From Voacanga thouarsii (lineage: Eukaryota; Streptophyta; Magnoliopsida; Gentianales; Apocynaceae): a stretch of DNA of 64,000 bases. The notes under the pieces are model-generated. The model was not told where the DNA came from and made no database searches. It saw only the letters and a program-made list of their open reading frames with translations. Made by a program: the position numbers and the translations under genes. The stretch covers positions 372,001-436,000 of the forward strand of contig JANUWF010001942.1 in NCBI GenBank assembly GCA_026120185.1, given 5' to 3'. Shown one piece after another: positions 12,019 through 24,584 of the stretch; the first letter of the stretch is position 1, and every line of letters begins with the position of its first letter.

Positions 12019-14590
12019 AATAGTTGGTAGAGGTTCTTTTAGTCCTTTGGCCGTTATTCTCCGTGAGAATAAGCTAACGGGTCCAAATTATGTAGACTGA
12101 AAAAGGAACTTAAACATAATATTCACTGCTGAGGAGTATAAGGATGTCTTCTACGACATATGCCCTGTTATTAGGGAGGGTTCCACCGCTAAAGAGCGAG
12201 AGGCTGAGAAAGCATAGAAGAAGGCCGACGAGATGGCTCGTTGCTGCATGTTGACCTCTATGTCTAATGTGCTCCAATCTAAACACAAGCACATGGCTAC
12301 TACGTACGACAGTAGTGTTGGGTATCTCACACATATCATATATGGTGCAGCGGAAAAATAAGAACGAGATACCAACCCAGGATTCGTCTATGTGTGGAAA
12401 ATAAGACATAAAGAGAACAAAGGTAACAACTTGTTACCTTTCTTTGATCGTGTGGAAAACAAAACTTTTCTTCTTCAAGTCGAGACGCGATCCAGCAATC
12501 CTTTTGATCAAATATCACGAGAGTTGAATGTCTAACCATTATAATCACAGTGTGTGATTATCTCTAATAGAAATCCACACGGAGGATACACTCAAGCACC
12601 AAGATTTTCTGTGCTAGCAGAAAACAACAATGGCGGCTAGGGTTTTGATCAAGATCAACGAGAGAGAAAGAGAAGAGAGAGCTTTCAAAGCTGTTATTTT
12701 TCGTGTGTCTCACTCAGCTAGGATTTCGAGTATATCACCTATATAACCGAAAAACCCTAGTGAAAAACTGAGATTCTAAAACATTTAGAATTCCTTAATT
12801 GTAATTGAAAATATCAAGTTCTCACAATTATAATTTGGACCATAAATTATAACTAATTATAATTTAGCCATAAAAACTTCTCTTTCTCACAATTAACCCC
12901 ACTATGTTATCAAATAATATCTTGAGTATAGAATCCTCTATTGTGTGTGACCTATAAGGTTTCCCAGTCAATTGGTAGCAAATATGAATTAATCCAAACG
13001 TCTTTGAGATTAATAATCCATAATTAATTAGAATTAATAGGATCCATAATTAATTAGAATTAATCATATTAATTCTAATCAGAATTGGTTTATTAATTCA
13101 TCAATTAATAAACTTACATTCCTATATCATTAGCGGTATCTAGCAACATATCATGACCACCCAAAAGTCCAGGAAGTCAAGTGGCTTGACATGAACCCTT
13201 CAATAACAAATTACAGTGCAATTAACTTATTTCACCATACAATATCTCATTCGGTTTGGAGTACGGAATTAATTCCCTCCAGAATTAATTCTGGCCCGAA
13301 TACAATAGTACTTGTACTAGGAACCTACTACTCTAGATGTGTATCAATTGGAATTATTTCCAATACACAATCGCTTTAGCCAAGGACTTCTCGAGTAGTA
13401 ATTCCTACAAGTGGCCGTGAGATATTCGCCCCTACTATTAGGAGTGGTTTATCCTTTATTAACCCTCTCAACTACTTTCGTTTACCTCATAATGTACCAA
13501 TATCCATCCCATACATAGGCGGCCCTCGATCTGGCTCCAGAGATTGGAATCAAAGCACAAAGCTCAACAAATAAAGTACCTTGGAGATCTCAAGTCTAAA
13601 GATACTTGCACGTTTGCTATATTGAGATTATATCACTGGCAATAAATAGTTATCTATGTGATTATCTCATAGCTAGGTCATCCAATGAACTTGTTCCATT
13701 AACAAGCATTCATGTGTCAACTTTGAGTATCTCAATACTCACGGATATGAGAACCACCGCTTAATCAAATTAGGAAGTCTAACACATACTAGTCTGAACG
13801 TATTAATGATGTCCTGTCTCATTAATACTACGACTAGGGACTATTTAGGTACTAACACTATACAGTGTAGTAGGAATCTTATATCGTGATCTCTATCATG
13901 ATTTCCTTAACACAGTATTGTATTAGGGACTTTATCTAATAGTTATTTTACACGAAAGTAAACAAAAGAAACTGTGAGATAAATAATACCTTTTATTAAA
14001 ATAAAATGTGTCATATATAATGTATAAGTAATTGCATCTAGGGTATAACACTAACAATTAGTCAATCACTAGCCACGATGTTCGCAGATAAGAGCCGGCC
14101 TGCAAGGCATGAGGCTCTTAGGATGATCATCAACACTAAGATGGCTGAGGGAGCATTAGTCAGAGAGCATATGCTCAAGATAATTGCTGCTTTCAAGGAA
14201 GTAGAAGTCTTAAGGGCTATTATTGACCTCAAGAGCTAAGTGGACATGGTTCTCGAATCTCTTTTGGGCTCTTTTACACAGTTCAAATTAAATTATAATA
14301 TGAACAAGTTAAATATGAATTTAACCGAGTTAATAAAAGAGCTCCAGGTGGCAGAAAAAGTTATGAAGTTACAGTTCAAGGCTATGATTGCTAGGACTTC
14401 TTTTTCCAGAATTGGACCCAAGCCTAGAAAGTTCAAGAAGAAGAAGGGAAATGCACCGGCTCAGCCCAAGAACTAGCCCAATAAGCCTAAGGGCAAGTGC
14501 TTCAAGTGTGGGCAGAAGAAATATTAGAAAAATGAGTGTCCAAAGCTTCAGGTCAAGAAAAACCCTACAGGTATTGTTCTCTATCTAAAG
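12019..14590 (+). pseudogene. gag: Copia A gag, split by a solo LTR
   Basis: Two coding blocks, 12019-12315 and 14062-14590, join in frame across the inserted LTR. The first reads ENKLTGPNYVD, EEYKDVFYDICP and HKHMATTYDSS. The second reads SQSLATMFADKSRPARHEALR, then NYNMNKLNMNLTELIKEL, a Lys-rich linker and a zinc knuckle at 14498-14539. These are typical of plant Copia capsid plus nucleocapsid. The knuckle reads C-X2-C-X4 then Tyr where His is expected, followed by a stop where Trp is usual (both C-to-T or G-to-A type changes), so RNA binding would be lost. Further stops occur after KEREAEKA and DLKS. The start codon is not clear. The protein would package element RNA in cytoplasmic particles if intact. 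Confidence 0.85.
12316..14056 (-). mobile_element. Solo Copia-type LTR inside Copia A gag
   Basis: A 1741-bp insert with termini TGTTGGG...CTAACA on the plus strand, flanked by AGTAG (12311-12315) and ATTAG (14057-14061), a 5-bp target duplication with one mismatch. On the minus strand it starts TGTTAGTGTTATACCC, has a TATA-like TTATATAGG near 12742, a leader-like AAAACCCTAGCCGCC and ends ATATGTGTGAGATACCCAACA. These are hallmarks of a plant Copia LTR read in that sense. No internal element sequence is present, so it is a solo LTR left by recombination. ORFs inside it are not genes. Confidence 0.88.
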
Positions 14591-17525
14591 TCAATTTCAA
14601 TGGTTGGATCAACTTCCACTTAGATTGTTGATTCTAAAGTTACTGATCATATCTATAACTCCTTGTAGAGGTTTAGGAAGATAAGAAGACTCCAGAAGGG
14701 CGAGCAAGGACTACGAGTAGGAAATGGAGCATAAGTATGGGCCCTTACAGTGGAAGAGCTAGATTTTATTTTTTATTTTAATAGAGTAGTTATTTTGAAG
14801 GATATTTTATATGTATCCGATTTTAGACAGAATTTAATTTCAGTTGCAAAGCTAATAAATCATGGATATTCTGTTTCTTTCCATTCTAGTATTACTATCA
14901 GTAAAAATAAAGAAGTTTTATGTACATGACACATGTATGGAAACTTATTCTTTTTAAATTCTATAAATAATCAAATAAAGAACGCTCAATCTGGACCTTT
15001 AAGTAAGAAGAGAAAGACCAATGTCGATGACTCATATATTTGGCATCTAAGGTTGGGTCATATTAACTCAACCAGAATTCAGAGGTTAATCCATGATGGG
15101 CCCTCGAACTTATTAAGATTGGAAAGTTAGCATCAGTATGAGAAAAATGACCAAAAGATCATGCACCCAAAAGGCTGATAGAGCCAATGAGATATTGGGC
15201 CTTGTTAATATTGATGTGTGTGGTCCTTTGTCTACATAAGCAAGAGGGAGTTTTGAGTACTTCATCACTTTCACGGATGATTGTAAAAGATTTGGTTATG
15301 TCTACCAATGAGGTGCAAGTCTGACTCTTTTGGCAAGTTCAAAGAGTTTAAGGCTGAAGTGGAGCGACGGATAGGTAAACTGATTAAAACCTTACGATCG
15401 GATCGTGGTGGAGAGTACCTCATCGGTGAATTCATGGATTACATGGTACATCATGGGATAGTATCCCAATTCTTTATGCCGGGTACACCCCAGCAGAATG
15501 GAGTAGCTGAGAGAAGGAACAAGATATTGATGGAAATATTCTAAAGTATGATGTCTCATACTACTCTTTCGGTCTCTTTTTGGGGATATGCCTTGGAAAC
15601 AACGGTATATATTCTGAACTTTGTCCTTTCAAGTCAGTACCTAGAACATCCTATGAGATGTGGACTAGGCATAAGCCAATTCTGAATCATCTCAGGATAT
15701 GGGGCTATCCAACTTATGTACTGATCAAGGGAGACAAGCTAGAACCAAGATTGGAATTATATTACTTTGTTAGGTATCTAAAAGGAAAAAAAATGAGGTT
15801 ACTTTTATTATCTCAAGGAACAAAAATTACTGGTAAGTACTAATACTAGATACTTGGAGGATGATCAAAGTACTTCCACTAAAGGTTCAACAAAGTTGGA
15901 ACTCGATGAGAAGTTATCTTTGGAATCAACTTTTTCAGACCCGATTGTGGAACAAGAAGAGGCACAGCCTCAAGAACCTGTACAAAACAGAGTCTCGTCA
16001 TAGTGAGAGGGTATTTAGAGTTCCAAAAAGATGGACAAGAGAGGCTTTCGAGCTGGTTTTTGACCATCAGGAACAAGATCCTATTAGATATAAGGAGGCT
16101 ATTACTGATGCCGATGCATATCTATGGTATGAAGCAATAAAAGTCGAGATTGAGTTTATGTACTTTAATCAGGTTTGGGAACTTGTAGCTACACCTGAAG
16201 GGATAAAACCTATTGGGTGTAAGTGGCTATACAAGAGGAAGAGGGGAGTGGATGGGAAGGTGAAAACCTTCAAAGCTAGGCTTGTGGCGAAAAGGTATAC
16301 TTAGAAAGAAGGAATCGATTATAAGGAAACCTTTTCCCTGGTAACCATGCTTAAGTCTATTCGTATCCTTCTTGCCATTGCATGTTATTTTGACTATGAG
16401 ATATGGCAAATGGATGTCAAGATGACATTTCTTAATGGCCATCTTAACGAAGAAATCTATATATCTCAACCGGAAGATTTTATTGCTAAAGGCCAAGAAC
16501 ATATAGTTTACAAACTTAAGAAGTCCATTTATGGACTTAAGAAGGCATCTAGAACATGGAACATTCATTTTGACGATACTATAAAGTCTTACAGTATTAT
16601 TCAAAATGAGGATGAACTATGCGTGTACAGAAAATTAGAAGGCATAAATGTAATTTTTCTTGTCCTATATGTGGATGACATTCTACTCATTGGAAATGGT
16701 GTAGGAACATTGTCATTTACTAAGGTTTGTCTATCTAGTCAATTTAGTATGAATGACTTGGGAGAAACCAGTTATATTCTCGGAATTAAGCTTCTTAGAA
16801 ATAGGAAGTAGAAAATGTTAGTATTATCCCAAATGACATACATTGATAAGATGCTGACCAAGTTTAGCATGGACTCTTGCAAGTGAGCTCTAATCCCTTG
16901 TAGACATGGGTTATCTTTTTGTTCTAAGGACTGTCCTAAGTCTCAAGAAGAAAAAGACAGGATGAGTAGGATTCCCTACGCTTCGGTTGTGGGAAGTCTT
17001 ATGTACGTCATGCTGTGCACTAGGCCAGATATCTGTTTTGCCGTAGGCATAGTTAGCAGATATTAGTCAAATCCTGGGGAGGTTCATTAGCAAGCTATAA
17101 AGCATATTCTCAAGTACCTAAATGGTATGAAAGATTATATGCTGATTTACAGGGTTGATGACTTGATTCTTACTGGATACACAGACTCAGACTTCCAGGC
17201 AGATAAGGATGAGAGAAAATCCACTAGTGGATATGTTTTCACCTTGTCTAGAGGAGCTGGTTCATGGAAGAGTATCAAGCAATATTGCATTGCTGACTCA
17301 ACCATAAAAGCTGAGTATGTGGCAGCTTTGAAGGCATCCAAGAAATCAGTTTGGCTCTGGAAGTTCCTTTTAGAATTTGGAGTTGTGCCATACATAGATA
17401 GACCGATTGTGGTGTATTGCGACAATTCTGGAACAATCTTGCAATCCAAAGAACCTAAGAACCACAAGAAAGGGAAGCACTTCAAGAGGAAGTACTACCT
17501 GATCCAAGATTTCATCCAGAGATGA
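14591..17525 (+). pseudogene. pol: Copia A pol: protease, integrase, RT, RNase H, with stops and frameshifts
   Basis: Protease active site at 14621-14650 reads IVDSKVTDH where DSGATxH is usual, so the catalytic Asp-Ser-Gly is broken. Integrase zinc-finger histidines lie in WHLRLGH (about 15040-15060). Core motifs SDRGGEYL (second Asp) and TPQQNGVAERR (Glu) fall in 15308-15544. RT spans about 16195-16811: KWLYKRKRGVDGKVKTFKARL, QMDVKMTFLNG and the intact catalytic YVDD at 16668-16679. RNase H lies at 17127-17525 with TDSDFQADKDERKSTSGYVF. Order integrase before RT defines the copia superfamily. Numerous stops (for example after AKRYT and LLRNRK) and frameshifts near 15545, 15580 and 15850 make it non-functional. 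In vivo the intact enzyme would reverse-transcribe and integrate the element. Confidence 0.92.
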
Positions 17526-17660
17526 GAGATCATGGTGGGACAGATAGCCTCGGAGAATAACTCAGTAGATCCCTTCACCAAGCCTTTGGCTGAGAGAGTC
17601 TTCAAGAGATACTTAGATGCCATAGGGGTGGGCACCTACAGACTTTCTTAGTCTTAGAGT

Positions 17661-17673
17661 TCAAGTGGGAGAT
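17661..17673 (+). other. Copia A polypurine tract
   Basis: TCAAGTGGGAGAT directly precedes the 3' LTR. It is equivalent to the tract of Copia B at 47281-47293 on the minus strand. Confidence 0.88.
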
Positions 17674-19424
17674 TATTGGAATGTATGCCCTCTAGACTAG
17701 TTTTTCGATATAATTATCGAATTTATGAATAAAAGAATTCATTCTAAAAATTTATTTGTGAATTTGTATTTTATTTATGTATGATTTACATTTGGAAAGG
17801 ACCCATTGTGTTTAAATAAGTGATCAATGTGAATGGTGGTCTTTCACAGTAATGTATGGATCATGAGTTATTTAACACATAAACGTTTATTCTTAACCGA
17901 TTGGTAAGAATAGGAATTTTATCATATTTAGGTTATTGTGTTATGAATTCTAAATGGGGAATGACTTACCTTTAGCCAGTTGGTAGTCCACTCACTTTAT
18001 AGCATGAGAGTATTTCGAATACGTAGAATAAGACCTGTAATAGTGATTTCTAAAAGTACCATTTAGAAGAAACCCAGACTATTACTGTTATAGTGTTGAC
18101 TAATATTCTACCGTTTGAGTATGAGTTGGTAGTCTGACGAAGTTGGAGCATGTACCTTAATATGCTATAGTTGAGGCTCTTTCGTAAAGCCGATATACTT
18201 GTATGTTGGGTATATCTGACTAGTTAGTTAAGACAGACTTGTACAAGATAGCTTCTACGCTGTTCAAATGATCTAAATATCCAGGGCCATAGGAAATATG
18301 ACTTGGATGTTTGCTTTAGGGTAACTCCCTTAGAAAGTGAAAACATTCGAGGAGTCGGGAATCATTGGAGTAGAAATCTAAGGATGATAGATGTCTTTTA
18401 GAGAGGTATTAGTACACTCCTCCTCTTTAAATGTACGGCGATGCATAGAGGGGTATTTTAGTCATTATACCTGTAGGTCGGAGACTTTACTAACACAGCA
18501 TTGCCCTTGGGGTTAATATTTTCTTATGGTGATATTAAGAAATATTTAAAATGCAAAATACAGCTATTTATATAGTAGGGATATTTTGGTTATTTTAGTA
18601 GCTAATGCGATGTGTCTTTTGGTCTCCGAAATAGTCCTTCAGTCCTGACAGATTTGGGTTAAGAAATTAGTTTTGATAATTATGGATTTTATTTTATTTT
18701 ATTTAAGTAGTCTAATTTATTATTGGACTAGAATAAAATAAAAGGCCCAAGAAAGAGTATATATTTTATTTAGTTTAATTGGTTAATTAATTATTCAGGG
18801 TCAACAGCCCAGATTGAATAATTAAAAAATTAACTTAGATATAAACTAGATAAAAAGCCTGATATTTTATATTGGTCTATTTGGGCTTGTTAATTATTTA
18901 TTAGGCTATTTTATGAAGCTCAAAAAATAAATAATTGAGGTTTATTATTTATGGGTGTTCAAACTCAAGAGTAAATAATTTTATCTGACCCAATGAATGA
19001 GACCAAGGGTAAAATAAAATTAAAAGAAAAATAACACGGGATGGATCCCGTTTTGTTTGGCGAGAGAGGATAACAAAAAGGAGATGATTTTTGTTTCATT
19101 CTTTTGGTCTCTCTCTGGGATTGAATGAAATAGAACCAAGACCATTTTTCTTGAATCTGATCGATGCTTTCACCAGCAAAAGGAAAATGTGCCATATTCC
19201 AGAAGCTCAAAAGTTTTGCGTGAATGAGATGAGGCTGGTGTTTACAATGATGTGATCCGGAACCAAGCATACCAAGAACAACCAGGAGTGTTGCGGAAAT
19301 CATTGGAACAAGTGTTTCAAAGACTAAACAATCTAACATTATAAAACGCAAAGGTATAGTTTTGTTGCTTCTGCTATTGTGTTTTGCATGCTTTTGTGAT
19401 TCATTTTTCTGTATTACACCTTCA
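17674..19424 (+). repeat. Copia A 3' LTR
   Basis: Starts TATTGGAATG (the TG terminus has mutated to TA) and ends TTACACCTTCA. It mirrors the 5' LTR with scattered transitions. About 1751 bp. Confidence 0.93.
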
Positions 19425-20558
19425 TCTTCATCATTCAAGAGAAAGAAAACAAAGGAAAAGGATAGAACCCTAGACAAACCCTCTTCCTGTTTAATTGAAA
19501 CCTCTCTTGAACAATGCTCTTATTCTTGGTGGATTCTCCTTTTCGGTGAGTGATTCTTCTTTTTGATATTTGTATCAACCTCTCTTCTATCTCTAAGAAA
19601 AATATTACATGATTGAAAGAATTAGCCCCTAATATGTACATACCCCTTTCTAGGAAGTTTTGGCTTGTGTTTATAGTTGTACACCTTTCCAAAATAAAAA
19701 TCCCAAGTGAAAAGAAGTATTTTCCTAATGGGCTTGTAATATTCTGTACAAATTCCACCGCTTTTACTCTTGTGAGCTAAACCCAAGCCAACTAAAGATG
19801 TTCTTTTGTTGAAGCCTAGCTCGCTGCCAAGCCACTTCTCTTTTTCTTCCTTATCGAGCCATTCTCGAGTCATTTGAAGTCATAAAGCTAAGAAGCCGCA
19901 TTTCCTTTTCGTTCTTACATTGAAGCCAGCATGTTGGAGCCACATCTATTCCTTCCTTCTCTTTTCTTTCATCGAGCCGTGAAGTCGAGGCACTGCTAAA
20001 ACCGAGTTGTAAAGTCACAAAGCTAAGCCGTGTTCCTTTGTTGAAGCTTACCGCGACTTCTCTCTGAATTCTCATCCCATCCGGCCGCAGCTTATACTCA
20101 AGCCGATCACGGCTTCACACTCAATTCCCTTGAAAGCTAGCCACAGTTTGTACAAAGCCAACTACGTCTTTTCTCACATTTTTCTTCTAAGCCGACCACA
20201 ACTTTGATCCTAGCCGCCTGCGGTTTTCTCACATAATTTCCTTCTTTCTTCTTTTGTTGAGCTGGCCGCCGGATCACAAGCTTGAACTTTGGCAAGTTCA
20301 ACTCTGTTTTGCCTAGTTCCTTCTCTGTTTTTTCTCTATTCTTCCAGAACCAAGCCAGGGCCGGTTCAACCATTATGGGCTGGTGCTGGGTATGATCTAA
20401 ATTTGCGTAATTTTGTTCTAAATTCTATAATTTCTACATTAAATTTCCAAAAACACTTTCCACAGGCAAAATATCAAATAGGAAGGGAATTTGTATCAAA
20501 AGCATCACAAAATAATCTCAAATAATTAGGAAAATGTAAACATAATTTATCCCCATCA
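19425..20558 (-). repeat. E1 5' LTR, right part
   Basis: Resumes the E1 LTR after the Copia A insertion and ends CCCCATCA (sense start TGATGGGG). Colinear with 2671-3878 of the truncated 3' LTR. It has the same GC-rich imperfect motifs of the AAGCCG/CGGCTT type at 19770-20290. Open frames here are shared LTR sequence, not genes. Confidence 0.85.
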
Positions 20559-21213
20559 GGGGGTTAAAACTAGCAAAAGCTTGCAAGGCGACAAAGAGAA
20601 GGTCAGAGGAAAAAAGAAACTACAAATAAACGACAGAGCAATCTAAATAGGAAATGTGATGAAACTATGGTGCTGGATGAGACCAAAAGAGGGATCTCTA
20701 GAGAGATATGTAGAAGGTTCTACCCAAGGAGAAAGTCTAACTTTTTGCTTAATATTCAAAGTCATTTTGTTAAATCCGAAATGGTAAATTAGATTTGATG
20801 CCTTTATGTAGTGGTCTATTAAATAATGGATTGTAGAGCTATGTACTGACAGGCATAAGCCCTAGGTCAAGTTAATTAGCGTTGAATATTTGCGAGGAAG
20901 AACGTTTCTAGAATTGGAAAACAGTCCAGTTAATACTTCTTGGATCTGGAATAGTATTTGGAGTTATAGAGAGATTTTGATCAGTGGTTTATGTTATAAA
21001 ATTAGCTCAATTCAATGGTCTAGATTTGGGAGGATCTTTGGATCCCAAGCCTCCCCAATTTTAAACTCCCCGATACTGACTGACTGTCCTATATCCATAC
21101 ATTATGTAAAAGATCTCATGGATAATGATGTGGGATGCCAAAATTATAGCCTTTTTCACTCATTGTTCCTTATGCAGATTGTTTGAGAGATAATTAAAAT
21201 TAAAATTCCTCCT
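20559..21213 (+). pseudogene. LINE (non-LTR) fragment, region after RT; left half of a split copy
   Basis: From about 20770 the plus strand encodes plant L1-type LINE sequence: VEYLRGRTFLELENS, WIWNSIWSYREIL, CYKISSIQWSRFGRIFG and ILTDCPISIHYVKDLMD, matching the linker between RT and the C-terminal zinc-binding domain. Sequence from 20559 to 20770 is less certain. It stops at the edge of E2 (21214), and the LINE resumes at 31702 with the next part of the same protein. The 5' end, including endonuclease and RT core, is missing, as is common for 5'-truncated LINE insertions. Confidence 0.72.
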
Positions 21214-24200
21214 TAATGCATATTTATTTAGGTATAAAAATCATATAAAAATAAGCACATTCCCAATCAAGTTTAAATTAAAACGTTAACCCCAAATTAC
21301 ACATACGAGCAAGCGTACTCATCATTAACATAACATAGGGTTCAAACGAGTGTCAATCCTTCAAGAACAAGAATGCATTAATCACTTTTCTTTTATTGTT
21401 TAACCGATTCAATAAATTGAAAAAGAAATAAAAAGGAAAATAAAATAAAATAAAGAAATATATACATGTTAAGGATGGAGAATTATGTAACTCAAATCAT
21501 TATTTTGGCAAACATGACCTTAAAGTACCTAATCATTATCATAACTAATTATTTTTTTGGCATCATGAAGGATTAAGATAGATTCCCTTATTTGGTCAAT
21601 CTATGAAATGCATATCTTCTAGATAAATTAGAATTACTTGGTCTCGTCTCAATTAATTCATCTAAAAGATGCATTAAACACAATCCTTAATTAAATTTCC
21701 TTGGTCTCGGCAAATTTAAAATATGAAATTAATCAATGAATCCTTGGCCTCGACAGACATCAATTAACCTTTAATTACCAGTTCTTAACAATCAACCCCC
21801 TTGGTCCAGTAAGTTAATCGACAACAAATATGAAATCAATGAATTGAAACCACCATCAACCCCTTGGTCCAGTAAGTTAATGGAAAGAAACAACCAATAA
21901 ATCTCGTAATAAGCATAAGTAATCAAATACCAAGAAGAACAATCAATTAATCAAAAGATCACATAACTTCAAAAATCATGAATACCTAAAACAATGTCAA
22001 ATTACAATAAAACAATAAACACATAATTGTTCAAGAAAAAAAAAAAAACAAAGTAAAAGAAAGCACTCATAGACAAGCCCCCTTCTTCTTCTTTTGAAGA
22101 CCTTCTTACACAACCCTCATTGATTTGGTGGAATTCCTCCTTGATTTGAGTGATTTTCTATTATGATCTACGAATTCCCCTTTTTCTCTTGTGTTTTTCC
22201 TCTATTTATAGGCTTAGAAAATGCCTATGTTCGTTGATGTAGAGTTCTTGGTTGATTCGAAGTAGGAAGATATTAAAACTCTGTAGATTACCAAAAACCG
22301 CGTGCAAAAATCAAAGCTCCGCCTTATCCTCAAGGCACAGTCGGCACCGCCTTGGCTGCTGAGCCAGTGCCGGTTGTGTTCTGTTTCTTCAGTTGTTCGT
22401 CGATTTTTTTTCTTGATTTCTGATAGGGCCTAAATTAGACATATTTTTTCTAGTTATTTGAGGCCATTTTGTGATATATTTTGTGAAATAACTAGTCATA
22501 TTTCTTAATATTTGATAGTTCCCTTACAAAAATTCTTTTCTGTAATTTTATGCAAAAATAAGGAAAAATTAGAGTTAATTGTGTGATTTTTCAGAATAGA
22601 GGCGGTGCTAGCCCGAGAAGGACAGCTGGTGCCGGTCTTCCACTGGAAGAGCAAAAGAATTGAATAAAACAGGGTAATTGAAATTGGAAACAAAGAGAAA
22701 GAATTTCGGTGGCTTGGAAAGCCGACAACAAGAAGAAGCTAAAGCCGAAAACAGAAATAAAAGAACAGAAGACAATTGCACAAAAAGTGAAAGATTTCGG
22801 TGGGGGCCAAGGCAGAAGTGGAAGTCAACAATTGCGGCTGCAGCATGAAAAAGGATTGCAGCAATTTTCGGTGGTGATTTGCGGCTCAATTGAGCCGATG
22901 CAGCAGCATAAAACAGAAAACAGAGATTTGGTGGCTTCAATTGAGCTGATTTCTATTGTTCACATCTCAAATGGAAGCCAATCAGACAATTCCAATTTTA
23001 CATCAATTGAAGCCAATTCCAGTGAATAGAAATTCCAATTCAATGAATTCCACAAGCTTCAGCACAAGATGACAAAATCCCAATTGAAGTCCAATTCTCA
23101 AAAGTCAAAGACGGTTTCCTTAGTTTTTTTTATTTAGTTTTACTTAGACTTTTATTTAGCAATTATTAATCCTTTTTTATTTTGGATTAGTTTTAGGTAA
23201 TTACTTCTTCTTTTCTTAGAATTCTTTTAGGAACTTTGTAAGCTTATAAATAAAGGCCAATTTACCATAGGAAAGAGAGGTGCACAATGTAGAGACTTAG
23301 ATATATTTTAAAGTGCATCGCCAATATCTTCTTGAGAAGAATTCATTCAATTAAGGAGGGTTGTGCAAGAAGGTCTTCAAAGGAAGAAGAAGGAGGCTTG
23401 TCTGTGAGTGCTTTCTTTTCCTTTGTTTTCTTTTTCTTGAATAATGATGTATTAATTATTTTATTGTAGTTTGACATTGTTTTATGTATTCATGATTTTT
23501 AGGGTTATTTGATCTTTTGATTAATTGATTGTTATTCTTGGTATTTAATTACTTGGGTTGATTACGAGATTAATTGGTTGTTTCTTTCTATTGACTTGCT
23601 TGAGAAAGGGGTTGATGGTGGTTTTAATTTATTAATTTCATATTTGTTGTCTCTTAACTTGCTTGAGAAATGGGTTAATTGCTAAGAACTGATAATTAAA
23701 GGTTAATTGATGTCTGCCAAAGTATGGATTTATTGGTTAATTTGATGTTTTAAGTTTGCCAGAGTACGATAATTTAATCAAGGATTGCGTTTAATGCATT
23801 TTTTGGGTGAATTAGTTGAGACAGAGTATGTGATGCTAATTTATCTAGGAGATGGTGATTTCATGGATTGGGAAAGAAGTGAGTCTACTTTAATCCTTCA
23901 TGATACCAAGAGAACAATTAGTTATGATAACGATTAAGTCCTTGAAGATCATGTATGTCAAAATAATGGTTTGAGTTACATACGTCTCCATCATTGACAT
24001 GTATATATTTTTATTTTGTTTTGTTTTATTTTATTCCTTTTTCACTTTGTTGAGTCAGTTAAACAATGAAAGAAAAGTGATTAATGTATACTTGTTCCTT
24101 GAGGATCGATACTCATTTGAACCCTATGCTTTGTTAATGATGGGTACGCTTGCTCATATGTGTAATTTGGGGTTAACGTTTTAATTTGACTTGATTGGGA

Positions 24201-24569
24201 ATGTATTTATTTTATATATGATTTTTATACCCAAATCCGAACACATCAATTTCAATGTAACGTTTTCTAGAGTATAACCGGTGCCGCCTTGGCTGTTAGA
24301 GCTGGCACTGGTTCGGTTCTGTTCCGGTCTTGTTTCAACAATTTTTCGTCGTCTCAAAGTGTGTGCCAACAGCATGTGGCCGGCGCCGCCTCTGTTCTAT
24401 TTTGCGACGTTTTTGCCTTATTTTACCTCTAAAATCTAAAATAATGCACAAAACACCTTTCCAAGGATAAAATCTCAAATATGAAGGAATATGACCAGTT
24501 ATTGAACAAAATGCATCATAAAATAGCCTCAAATAACTAAAAAAAATATGACTAATTTAGGCCCTATCA
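21214..24569 (-). repeat. E2 3' LTR, split by a solo LTR
   Basis: Two parts, 21214-22420 and 24249-24569 (net about 1.52 kb), together match the 5' LTR 30217-31696. The plus-strand left terminus has decayed from TGATGCG to TAATGCA; the right end GGCCCTATCA is intact. A TATA box (minus CCTATAAATAGAGG) lies near 22199-22212. Confidence 0.88.
22421..24248 (+). mobile_element. Solo gypsy LTR, forward orientation, inside the E2 3' LTR
   Basis: An 1828-bp LTR of the same superfamily in the opposite orientation: TGATAGGGCCTAAATTAG at its start and CCGAACACATCA at its end. A perfect 5-bp duplication, ATTTC, flanks it (22416-22420 and 24249-24253); removing the insert and one copy restores the continuous sequence seen in E2's other LTR near 31375. 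It holds a TATA box (TTATAAATAAAGG near 23244) and several GC-rich motifs. The 106-codon frame at 22709-23029 has no recognisable domain and is probably chance. No internal element sequence remains, hence solo LTR. Confidence 0.93.
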
Positions 24570-24584
24570 ATTCCCCCACACTTA
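24570..24584 (-). other. E2 polypurine tract
   Basis: Minus strand TAAGTGTGGGGGAAT abuts the 3' LTR start TGATAGGG. Identical in type to the tracts of E1 and E3. Confidence 0.85.

Larger units (their letters stand above)
8493..19424 (+). mobile_element. Copia A: full-length Ty1/copia retrotransposon, decayed
   Basis: A complete element: 5' LTR 8493-10260, methionine-tRNA-type primer site 10263-10274, long leader, gag, protease, integrase, RT, RNase H (in copia order), polypurine tract 17661-17673 and 3' LTR 17674-19424. It lies inside the 5' LTR of E1; joining 8492 to 19425 restores the sequence order seen in E1's 3' LTR. Flanking 5-mers TCATT and TCTTC match at only three of five positions, so the target duplication has decayed. 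Its gag is split by a solo LTR. Many TGG-to-TAG type stops and CpG losses indicate an old, silenced copy. It is related to Copia B throughout gag, pol and LTRs. Confidence 0.92.
2596..20558 (-). mobile_element. E1: pol-less Ty3/gypsy-type LTR element (interrupted by Copia A)
   Basis: Minus-strand element made of a truncated 3' LTR (2596-3878), polypurine tract (3881-3894), an internal region with only an accessory ORF remnant, a primer-binding site (7675-7693) and a 5' LTR (7700-8492 plus 19425-20558). No gag, protease, RT or integrase motif is present between the primer site and the ORF, so the element is LARD-like or non-autonomous. Related elements E2 and E3 share the terminal motifs, purine tract and primer site type. 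The 3' LTR lacks about the first 640 bp present in the other LTR and abuts a LINE remnant, so no target duplication can be read. The 5' LTR is split by Copia A. Confidence 0.8.

Noticed and set aside
22709..23029. 106-codon frame in the forward solo LTR
   Set aside because: Lies across U3 upstream of the TATA box, Lys/Gln-rich without domain, and equivalent LTRs do not keep it open.
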